From Chitinophagaceae bacterium (GTDB lineage Bacteria > Bacteroidota > Bacteroidia > Chitinophagales > Chitinophagaceae): 64,000 nt of DNA. The position numbers and the translations under genes are program-made. Shown piece by piece: positions 34,601-42,541 of this stretch (its first letter is position 1; the number at the start of each line of letters is the position of its first letter). The stretch is taken from the NCBI GenBank assembly GCA_004173355.1, contig SEAD01000008.1, positions 1-64,000 of the forward strand, read 5' to 3'. Below the pieces are notes generated by a model. That model saw only the letters and a list, made by a program, of their open reading frames with translations. It ran no database searches and was not told where the DNA came from.

Positions 34601-37600
34601 AGGGATGGGGTGATCGCAAGAGCGGTGGATGAAGTAGCCGCTTCGGGGGTCAACTACTTCACATCGGCAGGGAACTTTGGCGTCAAATCATACGAAGGGA
34701 TTTTTAACCCGATAGCCGCCAGTAATTATGTGGGCAGCGCCCATAACTTTGGCGGGGGCGAAATTTTCCAGGATATTTCATTGAAAGCAGGCAGTTACAC
34801 CATCGCCCTGCAGTGGGAAGATAATTTCTACTCGCTTGGTGGCGGCACCGGCGCAGTAAATGACCTCGATATCTATCTCGTGGACCAGTTCGGCACGCGT
34901 CTCTTTGGTTTCAACCGGGTTAACACCGGTGGTGATCCGATCGAGATCCTGCCATTTGTGGTGGTGGCACCGGTGAAAGCCAAACTCATTGTCACCCGCA
35001 AAGCCGGCAACCAGAATGTCCGCTTCAAGTACGTGATGTTCCGCGGTGAGGGGATGATCGAAAACTTCAACCAGGGCAACAGTACCGTAGTGGCGCAGGC
35101 GAATGCCGCAGGCTCCATTGCAGTCGGTGCCGTGCTTTACAGCAACACACCTGCCTATGGTGTGACCCCTCCTACAGCAGCATCGTTCTCGTCAAGAGGC
35201 GGCCTGCTGATCAATGGCGTCAACCGTTTCAAGCCCGATATCATGGCGCCAAACGGCGTTAATACATCTGTCAGCTTCGGTGGCGAGGACATCGACGGCG
35301 ATGGCATCCCCAACTTCTTCGGCACCTCTGCCGCAGCGCCACATGCCGCTGCGGTTGCCGCCTTGCTGATGGAAGCACGGTACCGATTTACGGGCGGAAC
35401 CTACACCGGTCCGGAGATGAAAGCCTTGCTGCAGGCGACTGCTATCCCGATGGACAGCACGGGCGTTTTTGCCAACAGCGGACGTGGCTTCATACAGGCC
35501 GACCAGGCCTTGCAGAGTTTCTCCAACCCGTCACCGGTTTACATCAGCCACCACATCACCAACGAAGGCACGCCAGGTGTGAATCCTGTGACGCTTGTAA
35601 TCGAAGGAAAATATTTCAAATCAAATGCATCAGTGATCCTGCGTTCCGACACCATCCCTGCAGAGATTGTCAGCAGTACAGAACTGCGGGCGGTCATCCC
35701 GGCATTTACCGGCAACCCGCCACTGACAATTTATAACCCGCCGATGTTATCCAATGGCCTGGACGGTGGCGCGAGTGATTCCATCTTCCTGGGTCAAACC
35801 CGGAGTAAAAATGTTCGGGTCATCGTGAACGATACCAGCAAACTGTATGGCGAGGCGATACCCGAATACCGTTTCAGGGTGACAGTAGATAGCCTGACGC
35901 TTGAAGAGAGTGGTCTCACACTTGCCGATCTCGGTCTGACCGACCTGAGCTTCACTTCATCGGCTACCGACATGAGCGGGATCGGATTGTACTATCGCAG
36001 GGCGACCTCATCGGTCACTGACCTCAGTATCCCTGCATCGCTGGTACTCGCCGGTCTGTATAACTATGAATTTGCAGATGGGTTGCTTACGGTCAACAGG
36101 ATGCCGGTGACCGTGACCCCACGCGACACCACCCTTACTTACGGCCGTGCAATCAGGGGACGTGAACTCCGGATCAATTACGGATACGACAACAGCAGGG
36201 TGTCCCCGGCGTTCCGTGTCCGGCTCAATGACTCGCTGGTGCTCAACCACCAGTCCACCATGTCCAACTCCGTAATGATCATCAATGGCAAACAGGCCGT
36301 GAATGGCCTGGCCGCAACTGATTTCAGAAACATGGGCTTTATGGTGAGTGGTAAAGCCGCCGTAAATGGCAAGGCTGCGGTCAACGGCAAAGCCGCGGTC
36401 AATGGAATTACATATGATACCACCTACTTTATACCGGTGGCACCCGAAAGCCTCTATGATTACCTGGTTGATTCGGCCAATGCAGTGATCCGTAACGGCA
36501 AACAGGCTGTCAATGGTAAACAGGCCGTGAACGGCAAGGCGGCGGTAAATGGAAAAGCGGCTGTCAATGGAAAAGCCATGGTCAATGGCAAACAAATGGT
36601 GAATGGCAAGGCTGCTGTCAACGGCAAAGCCGCTGTCAACACCAGCAGTTTCAATGACGAAACAAACGAAAACATATTCCTGGTGGTGGATTCGCTGGAT
36701 GCACTGGCTGATGCCGAACCACTCGAAGGTTATGAATCGATGAATATGGTGACCGGTTATGAAGTGGGTGAATGGCTGATCGGACCGGGGGTACTGATGT
36801 CGGAAAACTTTGATATCAGTTACGGCCTCGGCCACCTGCGGATCGTTCCGGAAACACTCACCGTGAAAGCCGTGGATACCACCACCGGCTGCAGCGGTGT
36901 GCAACCGTTGTACCGCAGTACCAAAGCGATCTTCCAGTATGAAGACGCCGACAGCATGGTGATCGCGGGAGGACCGGCTTATACGGTCACCACCACTGCC
37001 GGTGCGGCTACCGGAACCGGGGCACTCGCGGCAGGCACCTATCGCATCGTACCTTCCGGTGTAAGTTTTGTGTCGGCTGTTCCGAACTACAGTGTGGCAT
37101 ACCAGCCGGGAACCCTCACAGTGACCGGCAACGGACCTGCACAGCCGGCCGTCAGTGTTACCCAGCCCAGCTGCACTGCACCTGCGGGTACCATCAAGGT
37201 AACGTCGGTGAAAACCGGTCTCAAATTCAGCATAGACGGAGTTACCTATACCAATTCCACCGGCATCTTCAGCGGTCTGCTACCCGGCACCTACCTGCTG
37301 ACTGCCATCAATGCTACGGGTTGCAAGTCACCCGTGGTAACGGTAATACTGGCAGGGCCCGGATGCGCAACAATCGGCAACCTGGTATTCAAAGACCTCA
37401 ATGGTAACGGGATCCAGAATAGTGGTGAAGGCGGGATCAGCGGGGTGACAGTACGGTTGCTGAATGCTGCGGGTAACCAGGTAGCCAGTACCACTACCAA
37501 CTCCGGCGGTGCGTATTCGTTTACCAAACTGGTAGCGGGCACCTACAGCGTGACATTCAGTACACCGGCCGCACATGTGCCGGCTCCTGCAAAACAAGGC

Positions 37601-38899
37601 AGCGACGGCAGCAAGGACAGTGACCCTGTCAATGGTACCGTAACCAATATTGTACTAACAACCGGCAAGGTGAACAACGATATCGATGCGGGCTTTATCC
37701 CTTCGGTATTACAACTGGGCAACAAGGTCTGGTACGACGAAAATAATGACGGATTCGCAGGCACACGGGAAAGTGGTATCTCCAGGTTAACGGTGAAGCT
37801 GTACCATGATGCCAATAATGATAACGCAGCGGATGGTGCAGCCATTGCCACAAAAACCACGGACAATACCGGCGCTTATCTCTTCACGGGTCTTGCGCCG
37901 GGTAATTATATCGTGGGTGTGGTAATACCGGACGGATATACCAGCAGCACGCGGAATGGTGGCGATCCGGATAACAATATCAACAACGATGATAACGGCC
38001 AGGTGCTGGTGGGTAATGAAATCCGCGGGCTGGCGATCACGCTGGCAGCGGGGTCAGAGCCTGATGGCAATACCAACAACACAAGTGACTTTGGACTGCT
38101 GCCCGATTGCAGGCTGTCGTCCTCCGGATCCAACCTGCTGTTTAACGGCAGTTTCGAACAAGGTATCGCCGGATGGTGGTTCAATGGCGGACTGTTCTTC
38201 ACGAGTACCGATTACAATGCCTGTGGCAACAGGAACGGCTACAACACCGCACTCAACAGGCCCTCACTGGTGTACCAGGATGTGACAGTGAGTCCGGGCA
38301 GTGTGCTTACCCTGAGCGGTTTCGCAGGTACCCATACCCGTGGCCTGGCCTGCAGTCCGAAACTCAGCCTGCTCTTCCTCAACTCAGCCGGCAGGCTCCT
38401 GCTGCAGAAAGATGTGGCGGTAACACGTGATGTGGATGTAAACAATGAACAACTTGCTTTCTATACACTCACTGCCACTGCACCTGCGGGAACCGTGAAG
38501 GTCAGGGTACAGAATTCGATCAGTTGCAATTTCCTGAAAGTGGATGGGCTGAGCCTGGTATCGGCTAACAGCAGTACTATTGCCAGGGGAGCAACCCTCA
38601 CCGCTGAGGAGTTAAACGAAGAACCGGAAGAAAAAATCACTCCCGGCCTGGATGCCGTAGTGAGTCCGAACCCGGTCACCGAATCCTTCCAGCTGAAGGT
38701 CAGCAGTGATGATCGCGTGACACCGGTCACCGTCCGTATACTTGGTATCGATGGCCGCAGGATCTCGGAAGAAAAAACGGGAGCCAACAGTACACTGCGT
38801 ATCAACAGCAGCAGCTGGCAGGGCGGGATGTATTATGTGGAACTGGTCCAGGGATCGGTAAGGAAAGTGATTAAGGTTGTACGAACCAACAACAGGTAG
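31673..38899 (+). CDS. Giant secreted multidomain protein with divergent S8 (subtilisin-like) domain, MBG, SdrD-B and T9SS sorting domains
   Basis: 2408 residues. Signal peptide to about residue 42 (PAFFFFCILLLSATVSRAQ). Next come a beta-helix-like region, a HYR-like domain (about 385-600) and a short Asp-rich RDRDMDGYG segment. The subtilisin-fold domain runs from about 850 to 1265 with Asp873, oxyanion Asn1001 and Ser1219 in FGTSAAAPHAAA; the expected HGT motif reads DEGRAM, with Glu920 where His is normal. Then come an IPT/TIG-like domain, MBG-type domains (about 1380-1810) interrupted by six-residue NGKxxV repeats (1538-1656), two SdrD-B-like domains (IGNLVFKDLNGNG, LGNKVWYDENNDG), a carbohydrate-binding-like module (LLFNGSFEQGIAGW) and a type IX secretion sorting domain (VVSPNPVTESF). 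It is exported to the surface or medium. Confidence 0.85.
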   Translation: MHSPTMPGYQNFRSAKPASKLLPAFFFFCILLLSATVSRAQSANDYRSATVLGNWDLATSWERYNGTAWIAATGYPTATDGQITIRNGHELRIVNPVNVDQLVVESGGRLFNFSPAFNISNGPGTDLLSSGDLLSNTAASNVTVAAGAEVDALFYFSGGIFTNNGSVRNLVFLGNLPQFLNGSGTEGTLLVHNNNTLTLGGNHTVTELLNFNSGRIVTGPNKLVMAQTASTQLNASSLSFVEGNLEIFPPTGNSQQRLYLGTGSSPRPLILNLVNVTGGSVMVSNTDGDYPGINSSVINPNAGVNTYWRLVGDLVFSSANIEVNWNAGDVDGGNPSLFRAAKYSPSTGWSYPPVSNQASGAITVNGINSFTSVANLVVGELNCVPPVITCAPDLTICGNDATGYAGLVFFPQEIPATRVIDLSERTLTYTNVSINGAGNSLSIAPGSPVNLRYHQEVAFDQVNGFCPGCVVQTSIGIGGTFQALRCDPSIVNGTVVDADINFTAPAIPGIYYLTQEGSLDYFCVNFKFNNIPSNAIGVLVVGNPFPTVAGGCVGVRYSNNAPAILPNGTTAVTWTATDSLGNTSTCVQNITVQAATRYHRDRDMDGYGSTEFFAYSCSQPAGWLTDGSDCNDYDVNIHTGCGPVCNLGVTTTTGDTLVICRESQAATTNVSLVITNGTAPFVVTGDTLNVGPGIHYYQVTDANNCVAYDTLTVIAANCIVPYYTPPVNDTSNSLIGAELTQVYLSPESVVDTTATNSIFRIDSENEQILIQIISVEGQTAAIRSLLENQYGLNNVIENETPGQIITGYFPIANLPALNAMPQYIRYVRPYFTPISSGTTGLAVSQGDKAMMSDLARKAWKVSGKGVRIGVMSDSYNTSSAVTDRAANDVLNGDLPGPDNPVHKQPVVVSAEYPYGRATDEGRAMLQIVHDIAPDASLVFRTGFVSPEHFADGIRTLRDEGCKVIVDDITYLTEPFFRDGVIARAVDEVAASGVNYFTSAGNFGVKSYEGIFNPIAASNYVGSAHNFGGGEIFQDISLKAGSYTIALQWEDNFYSLGGGTGAVNDLDIYLVDQFGTRLFGFNRVNTGGDPIEILPFVVVAPVKAKLIVTRKAGNQNVRFKYVMFRGEGMIENFNQGNSTVVAQANAAGSIAVGAVLYSNTPAYGVTPPTAASFSSRGGLLINGVNRFKPDIMAPNGVNTSVSFGGEDIDGDGIPNFFGTSAAAPHAAAVAALLMEARYRFTGGTYTGPEMKALLQATAIPMDSTGVFANSGRGFIQADQALQSFSNPSPVYISHHITNEGTPGVNPVTLVIEGKYFKSNASVILRSDTIPAEIVSSTELRAVIPAFTGNPPLTIYNPPMLSNGLDGGASDSIFLGQTRSKNVRVIVNDTSKLYGEAIPEYRFRVTVDSLTLEESGLTLADLGLTDLSFTSSATDMSGIGLYYRRATSSVTDLSIPASLVLAGLYNYEFADGLLTVNRMPVTVTPRDTTLTYGRAIRGRELRINYGYDNSRVSPAFRVRLNDSLVLNHQSTMSNSVMIINGKQAVNGLAATDFRNMGFMVSGKAAVNGKAAVNGKAAVNGITYDTTYFIPVAPESLYDYLVDSANAVIRNGKQAVNGKQAVNGKAAVNGKAAVNGKAMVNGKQMVNGKAAVNGKAAVNTSSFNDETNENIFLVVDSLDALADAEPLEGYESMNMVTGYEVGEWLIGPGVLMSENFDISYGLGHLRIVPETLTVKAVDTTTGCSGVQPLYRSTKAIFQYEDADSMVIAGGPAYTVTTTAGAATGTGALAAGTYRIVPSGVSFVSAVPNYSVAYQPGTLTVTGNGPAQPAVSVTQPSCTAPAGTIKVTSVKTGLKFSIDGVTYTNSTGIFSGLLPGTYLLTAINATGCKSPVVTVILAGPGCATIGNLVFKDLNGNGIQNSGEGGISGVTVRLLNAAGNQVASTTTNSGGAYSFTKLVAGTYSVTFSTPAAHVPAPAKQGSDGSKDSDPVNGTVTNIVLTTGKVNNDIDAGFIPSVLQLGNKVWYDENNDGFAGTRESGISRLTVKLYHDANNDNAADGAAIATKTTDNTGAYLFTGLAPGNYIVGVVIPDGYTSSTRNGGDPDNNINNDDNGQVLVGNEIRGLAITLAAGSEPDGNTNNTSDFGLLPDCRLSSSGSNLLFNGSFEQGIAGWWFNGGLFFTSTDYNACGNRNGYNTALNRPSLVYQDVTVSPGSVLTLSGFAGTHTRGLACSPKLSLLFLNSAGRLLLQKDVAVTRDVDVNNEQLAFYTLTATAPAGTVKVRVQNSISCNFLKVDGLSLVSANSSTIARGATLTAEELNEEPEEKITPGLDAVVSPNPVTESFQLKVSSDDRVTPVTVRILGIDGRRISEEKTGANSTLRINSSSWQGGMYYVELVQGSVRKVIKVVRTNNR
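36284..36640 (+). repeat. In-frame 18-bp tandem repeats encoding NGKxxV units
   Basis: Two blocks of six-residue units lie inside the giant protein. The first has about five imperfect units around residues 1538-1577. The second has eight uninterrupted NGK units at about 1612-1656. Positions 4-5 of the unit vary (QA, AA, AM, QM) while N-G-K-x-x-V is kept. Codons differ between units (ggcaaa, ggtaaa, ggaaaa, ggcaag), so the array is old or under protein-level selection. Confidence 0.9.
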
Positions 38900-38940
38900 T
38901 ACCCTGTTTTTTTATCCGGAAAACTATTGACAACCAGAAT

Positions 38941-40890
38941 ATGAAGTCATTTTTTTTAGTGTTGATGCTGGCCGCCGCCTGCCTCGTGGCGCCGGCCCAG
39001 AAAAACGGATTAATGCAGCTGCGTGAAAAACTCACGCAGTCGATGCCGGACTCCGAACGGGTGAATACGCTCAATGCGCTGAGTAAAAGTTTTTTCAGCG
39101 ATAGCCCGGATACATCGGTAGCGATTGCCGCCAGTGCGAGGACATTGGCGGAAACGGTCGACTACAAGCCGGGACTAGCACTGGCACTGAAGAATATGGG
39201 GATCGGCCTGTACCTGCAGGGGAAAAACCTGGATGCGGTCAAATCATTCCAGCAGGCACTCACGGTGTATGAATCGATCGGGGACCGCACCGGCATCGCC
39301 AATATGCTCAGCAACCAGGGAGCCGTTTATTTCAACCAGGGGGATGATGTAAAATCGCTCGACCTGCACCTGCAATCGCTGAAACTGTCCGAACAACTCA
39401 GCGATTCATTACGGATCCTGACTTCACTCACCAATATCGGTGCGGTATACCTGAATAAGCCTGCCACTTACCAGAAAGCACTGGACTACTTCCTCCGCTC
39501 GTATAATATGAGCCTGGGGTTAAAGGACCAGTACTCCATCGGTACGTCCACTGCCAATCTCGGGGAAACCTATTTCAAGATCGGGGATGATACCAAGGCG
39601 CTGTTTTACCTCACCGAATCCATCAAGGCCTACCAGGGCACGGAAGACCTGCCCTACCCAATGAACTATCTCGGGCGGCTCTACACCCGCGAAGGCAAAT
39701 ACGATAAAGCCATCACCACCCATCTGGAAGCTTTCCAGTATGCGGAAAAACTGGATACCCGGTTGGATATGACACAGTCACTGGTGGGCATGGCCCAGGC
39801 CTGGGCGGCAAAGGGTGATCCATCACAGGCCATTGCCAGTTACAAACGCGCGCTGGAAATCGGTACCCCGTTGAAGGCAATGACCGAAATGCGGGATGCA
39901 TACGAAGGACTGACCCAGGCATACGAAAGCAAATCGGATTACAACAGTGCATTCCATTACCAGGACCTGCTGATGGGAATCAAGGATAGCCTGTTCAGCA
40001 GCGATGCGCAACGGAAAATGGGAACCCTGCAGTTTACTTTTGATATTGAAAAAAAAGAATCACAGATCAGCCTGCTCAGCAAGGACGCACAGATTCAGCA
40101 GCAGGAAATCAACCGGCAGAAACTGGTGCGAAACGGCTTTATCGGCGGGTTTGCGATTGTATTACTTTTCGCCGGGGTGTTTCTCAAACAACGGATCCGT
40201 ATAGCACGGGAAAAGAAACGCAGCGATGATCTCATGCTCAACATCCTTCCATCCGATACGGCCGAAGAGCTGAAAGCGACCGGTACGGCCAAAGCGAAAA
40301 GTTTTGACTCGGTCAGTGTTTTGTTTACCGACTTCAAGAATTTCACCCAGGCCTCGGAAATGCTGAGTCCGGAGGAACTGGTTGCCGAAATCAACTTCTG
40401 CTACAGCGAATTCGACCGGATTGTTACGAAATATGGTATCGAAAAAATCAAAACGATCGGCGACTCCTACATGTGTGCCGGGGGGCTGCCGGTGGAGAAT
40501 GACACGCACCCTTACGATGTGGTGGCGGCCGGTCTGGAGATGGTGGAGTTTATTGAGTCCAATAAACGGGACCGGGTAGCCAAAGGCCAGCCTTATTTCG
40601 AATTACGCATCGGGGTGCATACCGGGCCGGTAGTGGCAGGTATTGTCGGGATAAAAAAATTCGCCTATGATATCTGGGGTGATACCGTGAATACTGCATC
40701 GCGGATGGAAAGCAGCGGCGCACCGGGAAAAGTCAATATCAGCGGTGCCACTTTTGAACTCGTACAGGAAAAATTCCTGTGCTCCCATCGTGGGAAACTG
40801 GAAGCGAAAAACAAGGGCCTTATCGATATGTATTTTGTAGAGGGCATCTCGGCAAGGATGATCCAGGAAAACCGCTATCACCTTTTATAG
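38941..40890 (+). CDS. TPR-containing class III adenylate cyclase
   Basis: The 649-residue protein has a signal sequence, about six TPR units (residues 55-350: KNMGIGLYLQGKNLDAVKSFQQAL and repeats), a helix linker, one membrane helix (NGFIGGFAIVLLFAGVFL, about 398-415), a short coiled stretch and a C-terminal class III cyclase domain. Metal-binding aspartates are Asp464 (LFTDFKNF) and Asp508 (TIGDSYM). The Lys in EKIKTIGD and the Asp in YDIWGDTVN fit adenine rather than guanine. The TPR part faces the periplasm and the cyclase the cytosol, so an external protein-binding event could set cAMP. It follows the giant gene by 41 bp. Confidence 0.9.
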   Translation: MKSFFLVLMLAAACLVAPAQKNGLMQLREKLTQSMPDSERVNTLNALSKSFFSDSPDTSVAIAASARTLAETVDYKPGLALALKNMGIGLYLQGKNLDAVKSFQQALTVYESIGDRTGIANMLSNQGAVYFNQGDDVKSLDLHLQSLKLSEQLSDSLRILTSLTNIGAVYLNKPATYQKALDYFLRSYNMSLGLKDQYSIGTSTANLGETYFKIGDDTKALFYLTESIKAYQGTEDLPYPMNYLGRLYTREGKYDKAITTHLEAFQYAEKLDTRLDMTQSLVGMAQAWAAKGDPSQAIASYKRALEIGTPLKAMTEMRDAYEGLTQAYESKSDYNSAFHYQDLLMGIKDSLFSSDAQRKMGTLQFTFDIEKKESQISLLSKDAQIQQQEINRQKLVRNGFIGGFAIVLLFAGVFLKQRIRIAREKKRSDDLMLNILPSDTAEELKATGTAKAKSFDSVSVLFTDFKNFTQASEMLSPEELVAEINFCYSEFDRIVTKYGIEKIKTIGDSYMCAGGLPVENDTHPYDVVAAGLEMVEFIESNKRDRVAKGQPYFELRIGVHTGPVVAGIVGIKKFAYDIWGDTVNTASRMESSGAPGKVNISGATFELVQEKFLCSHRGKLEAKNKGLIDMYFVEGISARMIQENRYHLL

Positions 40891-40892
40891 GA

Positions 40893-41666
40893 TCACCATC
40901 CCCCGAACAGCCCGTCGACCAGCGCCCGGTCGTATTTCTTTTTATCAAACATGTACTCATACGGTGCCCGGTAGGGTAGTCCCTTCCGTTTTTCCTTGAG
41001 GCGTCTGAGGATACCAAACGAAATCATACGTCGCTGGAAATTGCGCCGGTCCAGTTGTTTACCCAGGATACTTTCGTACAGCTTCTGCAGTTCGGGCATG
41101 GTAAAACGTTCCGGCAGCAGGTTGGATCCTACGGGCATATAGTTGAGATGCTGGCGCAACACTTCCAGTGCCGAGCGCAGGATATGTTCATGATCCATCA
41201 TCAGGGTTGGAAGGTCGTTCACATCGTGCCATTCGCAGGCATCGGACAGGTCGTCCGGTATCGCATGCACAAACGAATATTCCACCAGCGCATAATAACC
41301 AACGGTAACGAAGCGCTGCAGCAGCCAGTGATCAGGCTTGAGCGTCATCCGGTTTTTCTTTGCCCGGCCGCGATGGATGGCGGGATCGGACCGGTCAGGA
41401 TCACCAAACAAACGGAACTGATGCAGGAAGATCTGGTCAAGGCCGGTCCGCTGCCGGAGAATCCGGGCGGCAGCTTCATCCACCGATTCTTTTTTTGCTA
41501 CGAAACCACCCGGCAGCGACCAGTACTTCATGCCATTGGCACGAAGAAGCAGTGCCCGCAACTGTCCTTCATGGAAACCAAAGATTACACAGTCGACGGA
41601 TAAGGACGGCATGAAAAGCCGTTCACCATCCACCAGGTAACTCATCAGTGTCTTGTCCTCTCTCAT
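40893..41666 (-). CDS. Nudix-domain transcriptional regulator (NrtR/AraR-like)
   Basis: The 257-residue protein has an N-terminal Nudix domain (about 20-150) and a C-terminal winged-helix domain (about 165-250; FTMPELQKLYESILGKQLDRRNF then RRMISFGILRRL). The Nudix box is degenerate: PGGFVAKKESVDEAAARILRQRTGL has R-Q-R where the catalytic E-E should be. This suggests ligand binding rather than hydrolysis, as in the NrtR and Bacteroides AraR regulators. It is probably a cytosolic repressor responding to a sugar or nucleotide derivative. Neither arabinose nor NAD genes are near, so its targets are unknown. Confidence 0.82.
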   Translation of the reverse strand: MREDKTLMSYLVDGERLFMPSLSVDCVIFGFHEGQLRALLLRANGMKYWSLPGGFVAKKESVDEAAARILRQRTGLDQIFLHQFRLFGDPDRSDPAIHRGRAKKNRMTLKPDHWLLQRFVTVGYYALVEYSFVHAIPDDLSDACEWHDVNDLPTLMMDHEHILRSALEVLRQHLNYMPVGSNLLPERFTMPELQKLYESILGKQLDRRNFQRRMISFGILRRLKEKRKGLPYRAPYEYMFDKKKYDRALVDGLFGGW

Positions 41667-41803
41667 AATAGTTAAAAGTAAAATTTTCGGGGCTTAAATC
41701 CGCGATTATGTTTGGCTGAATGTCACAGCGGGGTAACCGATTGTTTTCCCAAATGGTAAACGCTTTTTACTTATCACGTAAGCGACGGCCTCCGGGGGCG
41801 TGT

Positions 41804-41811
41804 TACATTTG
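41804..41811 (+). promoter_or_regulatory. TACATTTG promoter element of the candidate RNA
   Basis: An exact match to the Bacteroidota -7 consensus TAnnTTTG, placed about 7 bases before the first base of the predicted RNA closing stem. No good -33 TTTG is seen at the proper distance. Confidence 0.45.
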
Positions 41812-41817
41812 CCGCGG

Positions 41818-41980
41818 TATACGGGAGGAATGATGCCGGCAGCATCACAATCCCGGACAACCATTCACCCATCCGGGGGTTCCTTTCCCCTGATGGATGT
41901 CGTGCTTTTAGTTTAGTTCTCCGTATTAGTTTAAGTGTTGCAGTGTTTACGGGATGCTTCTTTCGGAGCGTCCCTTTTTT
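41818..41980 (+). ncRNA. Candidate structured small RNA with own promoter and terminator
   Basis: About 165 nt between the TACATTTG box and a terminator. Predicted elements: closing stem ATACGG (41819-41824) with CCGTAT (41921-41926), extended by four more pairs across a bulge. Hairpin 1 is TGATGC/GCATCA (41831-41836 and 41842-41847, 5-base loop). Hairpin 2 is CATCC/GGATG (41870-41874 and 41895-41899) with an inner GGGG/CCCC stem. A terminator follows at 41951-41980. The first stem begins where transcription should start. No known RNA family was recognised. A 28-codon frame with a GGGAGG ribosome site (41830-41916) lies inside, so a small-peptide mRNA is the alternative. Confidence 0.5.
41951..41980 (+). 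terminator. Rho-independent terminator of the candidate RNA
   Basis: GGGATGC pairs with GCGTCCC (one G-T pair) around a 10-base loop, followed by TTTTTT. No annotated plus-strand gene precedes it, which is what points to a non-coding transcript. Confidence 0.75.
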
Positions 41981-42011
41981 GTCCGTGAAAATCTTTGGTA
42001 GTTACCGATAA

Positions 42012-42048
42012 ACTAAAATAAAAAACCACCGGGTACTTCCGGTGGTTT
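42012..42048 (-). terminator. Terminator of the DoxX gene
   Basis: A perfect 10-bp stem AAACCACCGG/CCGGTGGTTT (42023-42032 and 42039-42048) with a 6-base loop. On the minus strand it is followed by TTATTTTA, ending the DoxX transcript. Confidence 0.8.
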
Positions 42049-42072
42049 ACATCAGTCGTTCATCAGCGCCCG

Positions 42073-42453
42073 TTATTTCGTCAGCATCGGCAGGTACTTA
42101 TGCCTGTTTTCAACCAGCACCCAAATTTCGATCAGCAACAGTGCAACGGCAATGGGTAATCCCTCAGGAGCATGCAGCGCATGGGTAAATAAGATACCAA
42201 CCAGGATGGGCAGGATAACGATAGCGCCGAGTGCGCGGGTTTTGGGGAAAATGAAAAGTAATCCCCCCAGGATTTCCACTGCACCCACGAGTGGCATAAG
42301 CCAGGGTATGGACATAAATGCGGTAAAAAGGCTCAGCATCTTTTCAGGCATTTCCTTTGGCGGCGGCATGTAGTTAAAGAATTTATTGAGACCGGCATTG
42401 ATAAACATCAGCCCGAATAACAGGCTTACAATGAACAATATTATTTTTTTCAT
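42073..42453 (-). CDS. DoxX family membrane protein
   Basis: The start is set at the ATG at 42451-42453 (MKKIILFIVSLLFGLMFINAGLNKFF); the upstream in-frame codons lack membrane-protein character. The 126-residue protein has four hydrophobic helices and the family pattern with an early GLNKFFNYMPP, a middle LVGAVEILGGLLFIFPKTRALGA and a final helix. DoxX proteins are small inner-membrane subunits or redox-related proteins of mostly unknown role. The gene is a single transcription unit ended by a clear terminator. Two copies of CAGGCACGGGAAAG lie upstream at 42542 and 42582. Confidence 0.82.
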   Translation of the reverse strand: MKKIILFIVSLLFGLMFINAGLNKFFNYMPPPKEMPEKMLSLFTAFMSIPWLMPLVGAVEILGGLLFIFPKTRALGAIVILPILVGILFTHALHAPEGLPIAVALLLIEIWVLVENRHKYLPMLTK

Positions 42454-42541
42454 ATCCGTGTTGTTGGTTAGGGTGTAAAGTTGCGGAAGATCGGGCAAAT
42501 CCGGTGCGGCCGGAAGCGACAAAGAACCGGGGCGGGCCGGA

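Noticed and set aside
36284-36640. Short regularly spaced repeats that might suggest a CRISPR array
   Set aside because: The period is 18 bp, in frame, with no unique spacers; it encodes the NGKxxV protein repeats.
36008-36904. Minus-strand open frame over the NGK repeat region
   Set aside because: The repetitive sense code creates a long antisense frame with repetitive composition; no start context or domain supports it.
41707-41714. TATGTTTG box, a second TAnnTTTG match upstream of the candidate RNA
   Set aside because: It fits the consensus but lies about 100 bp further upstream with no structure following at start distance; TACATTTG at 41804 fits better.
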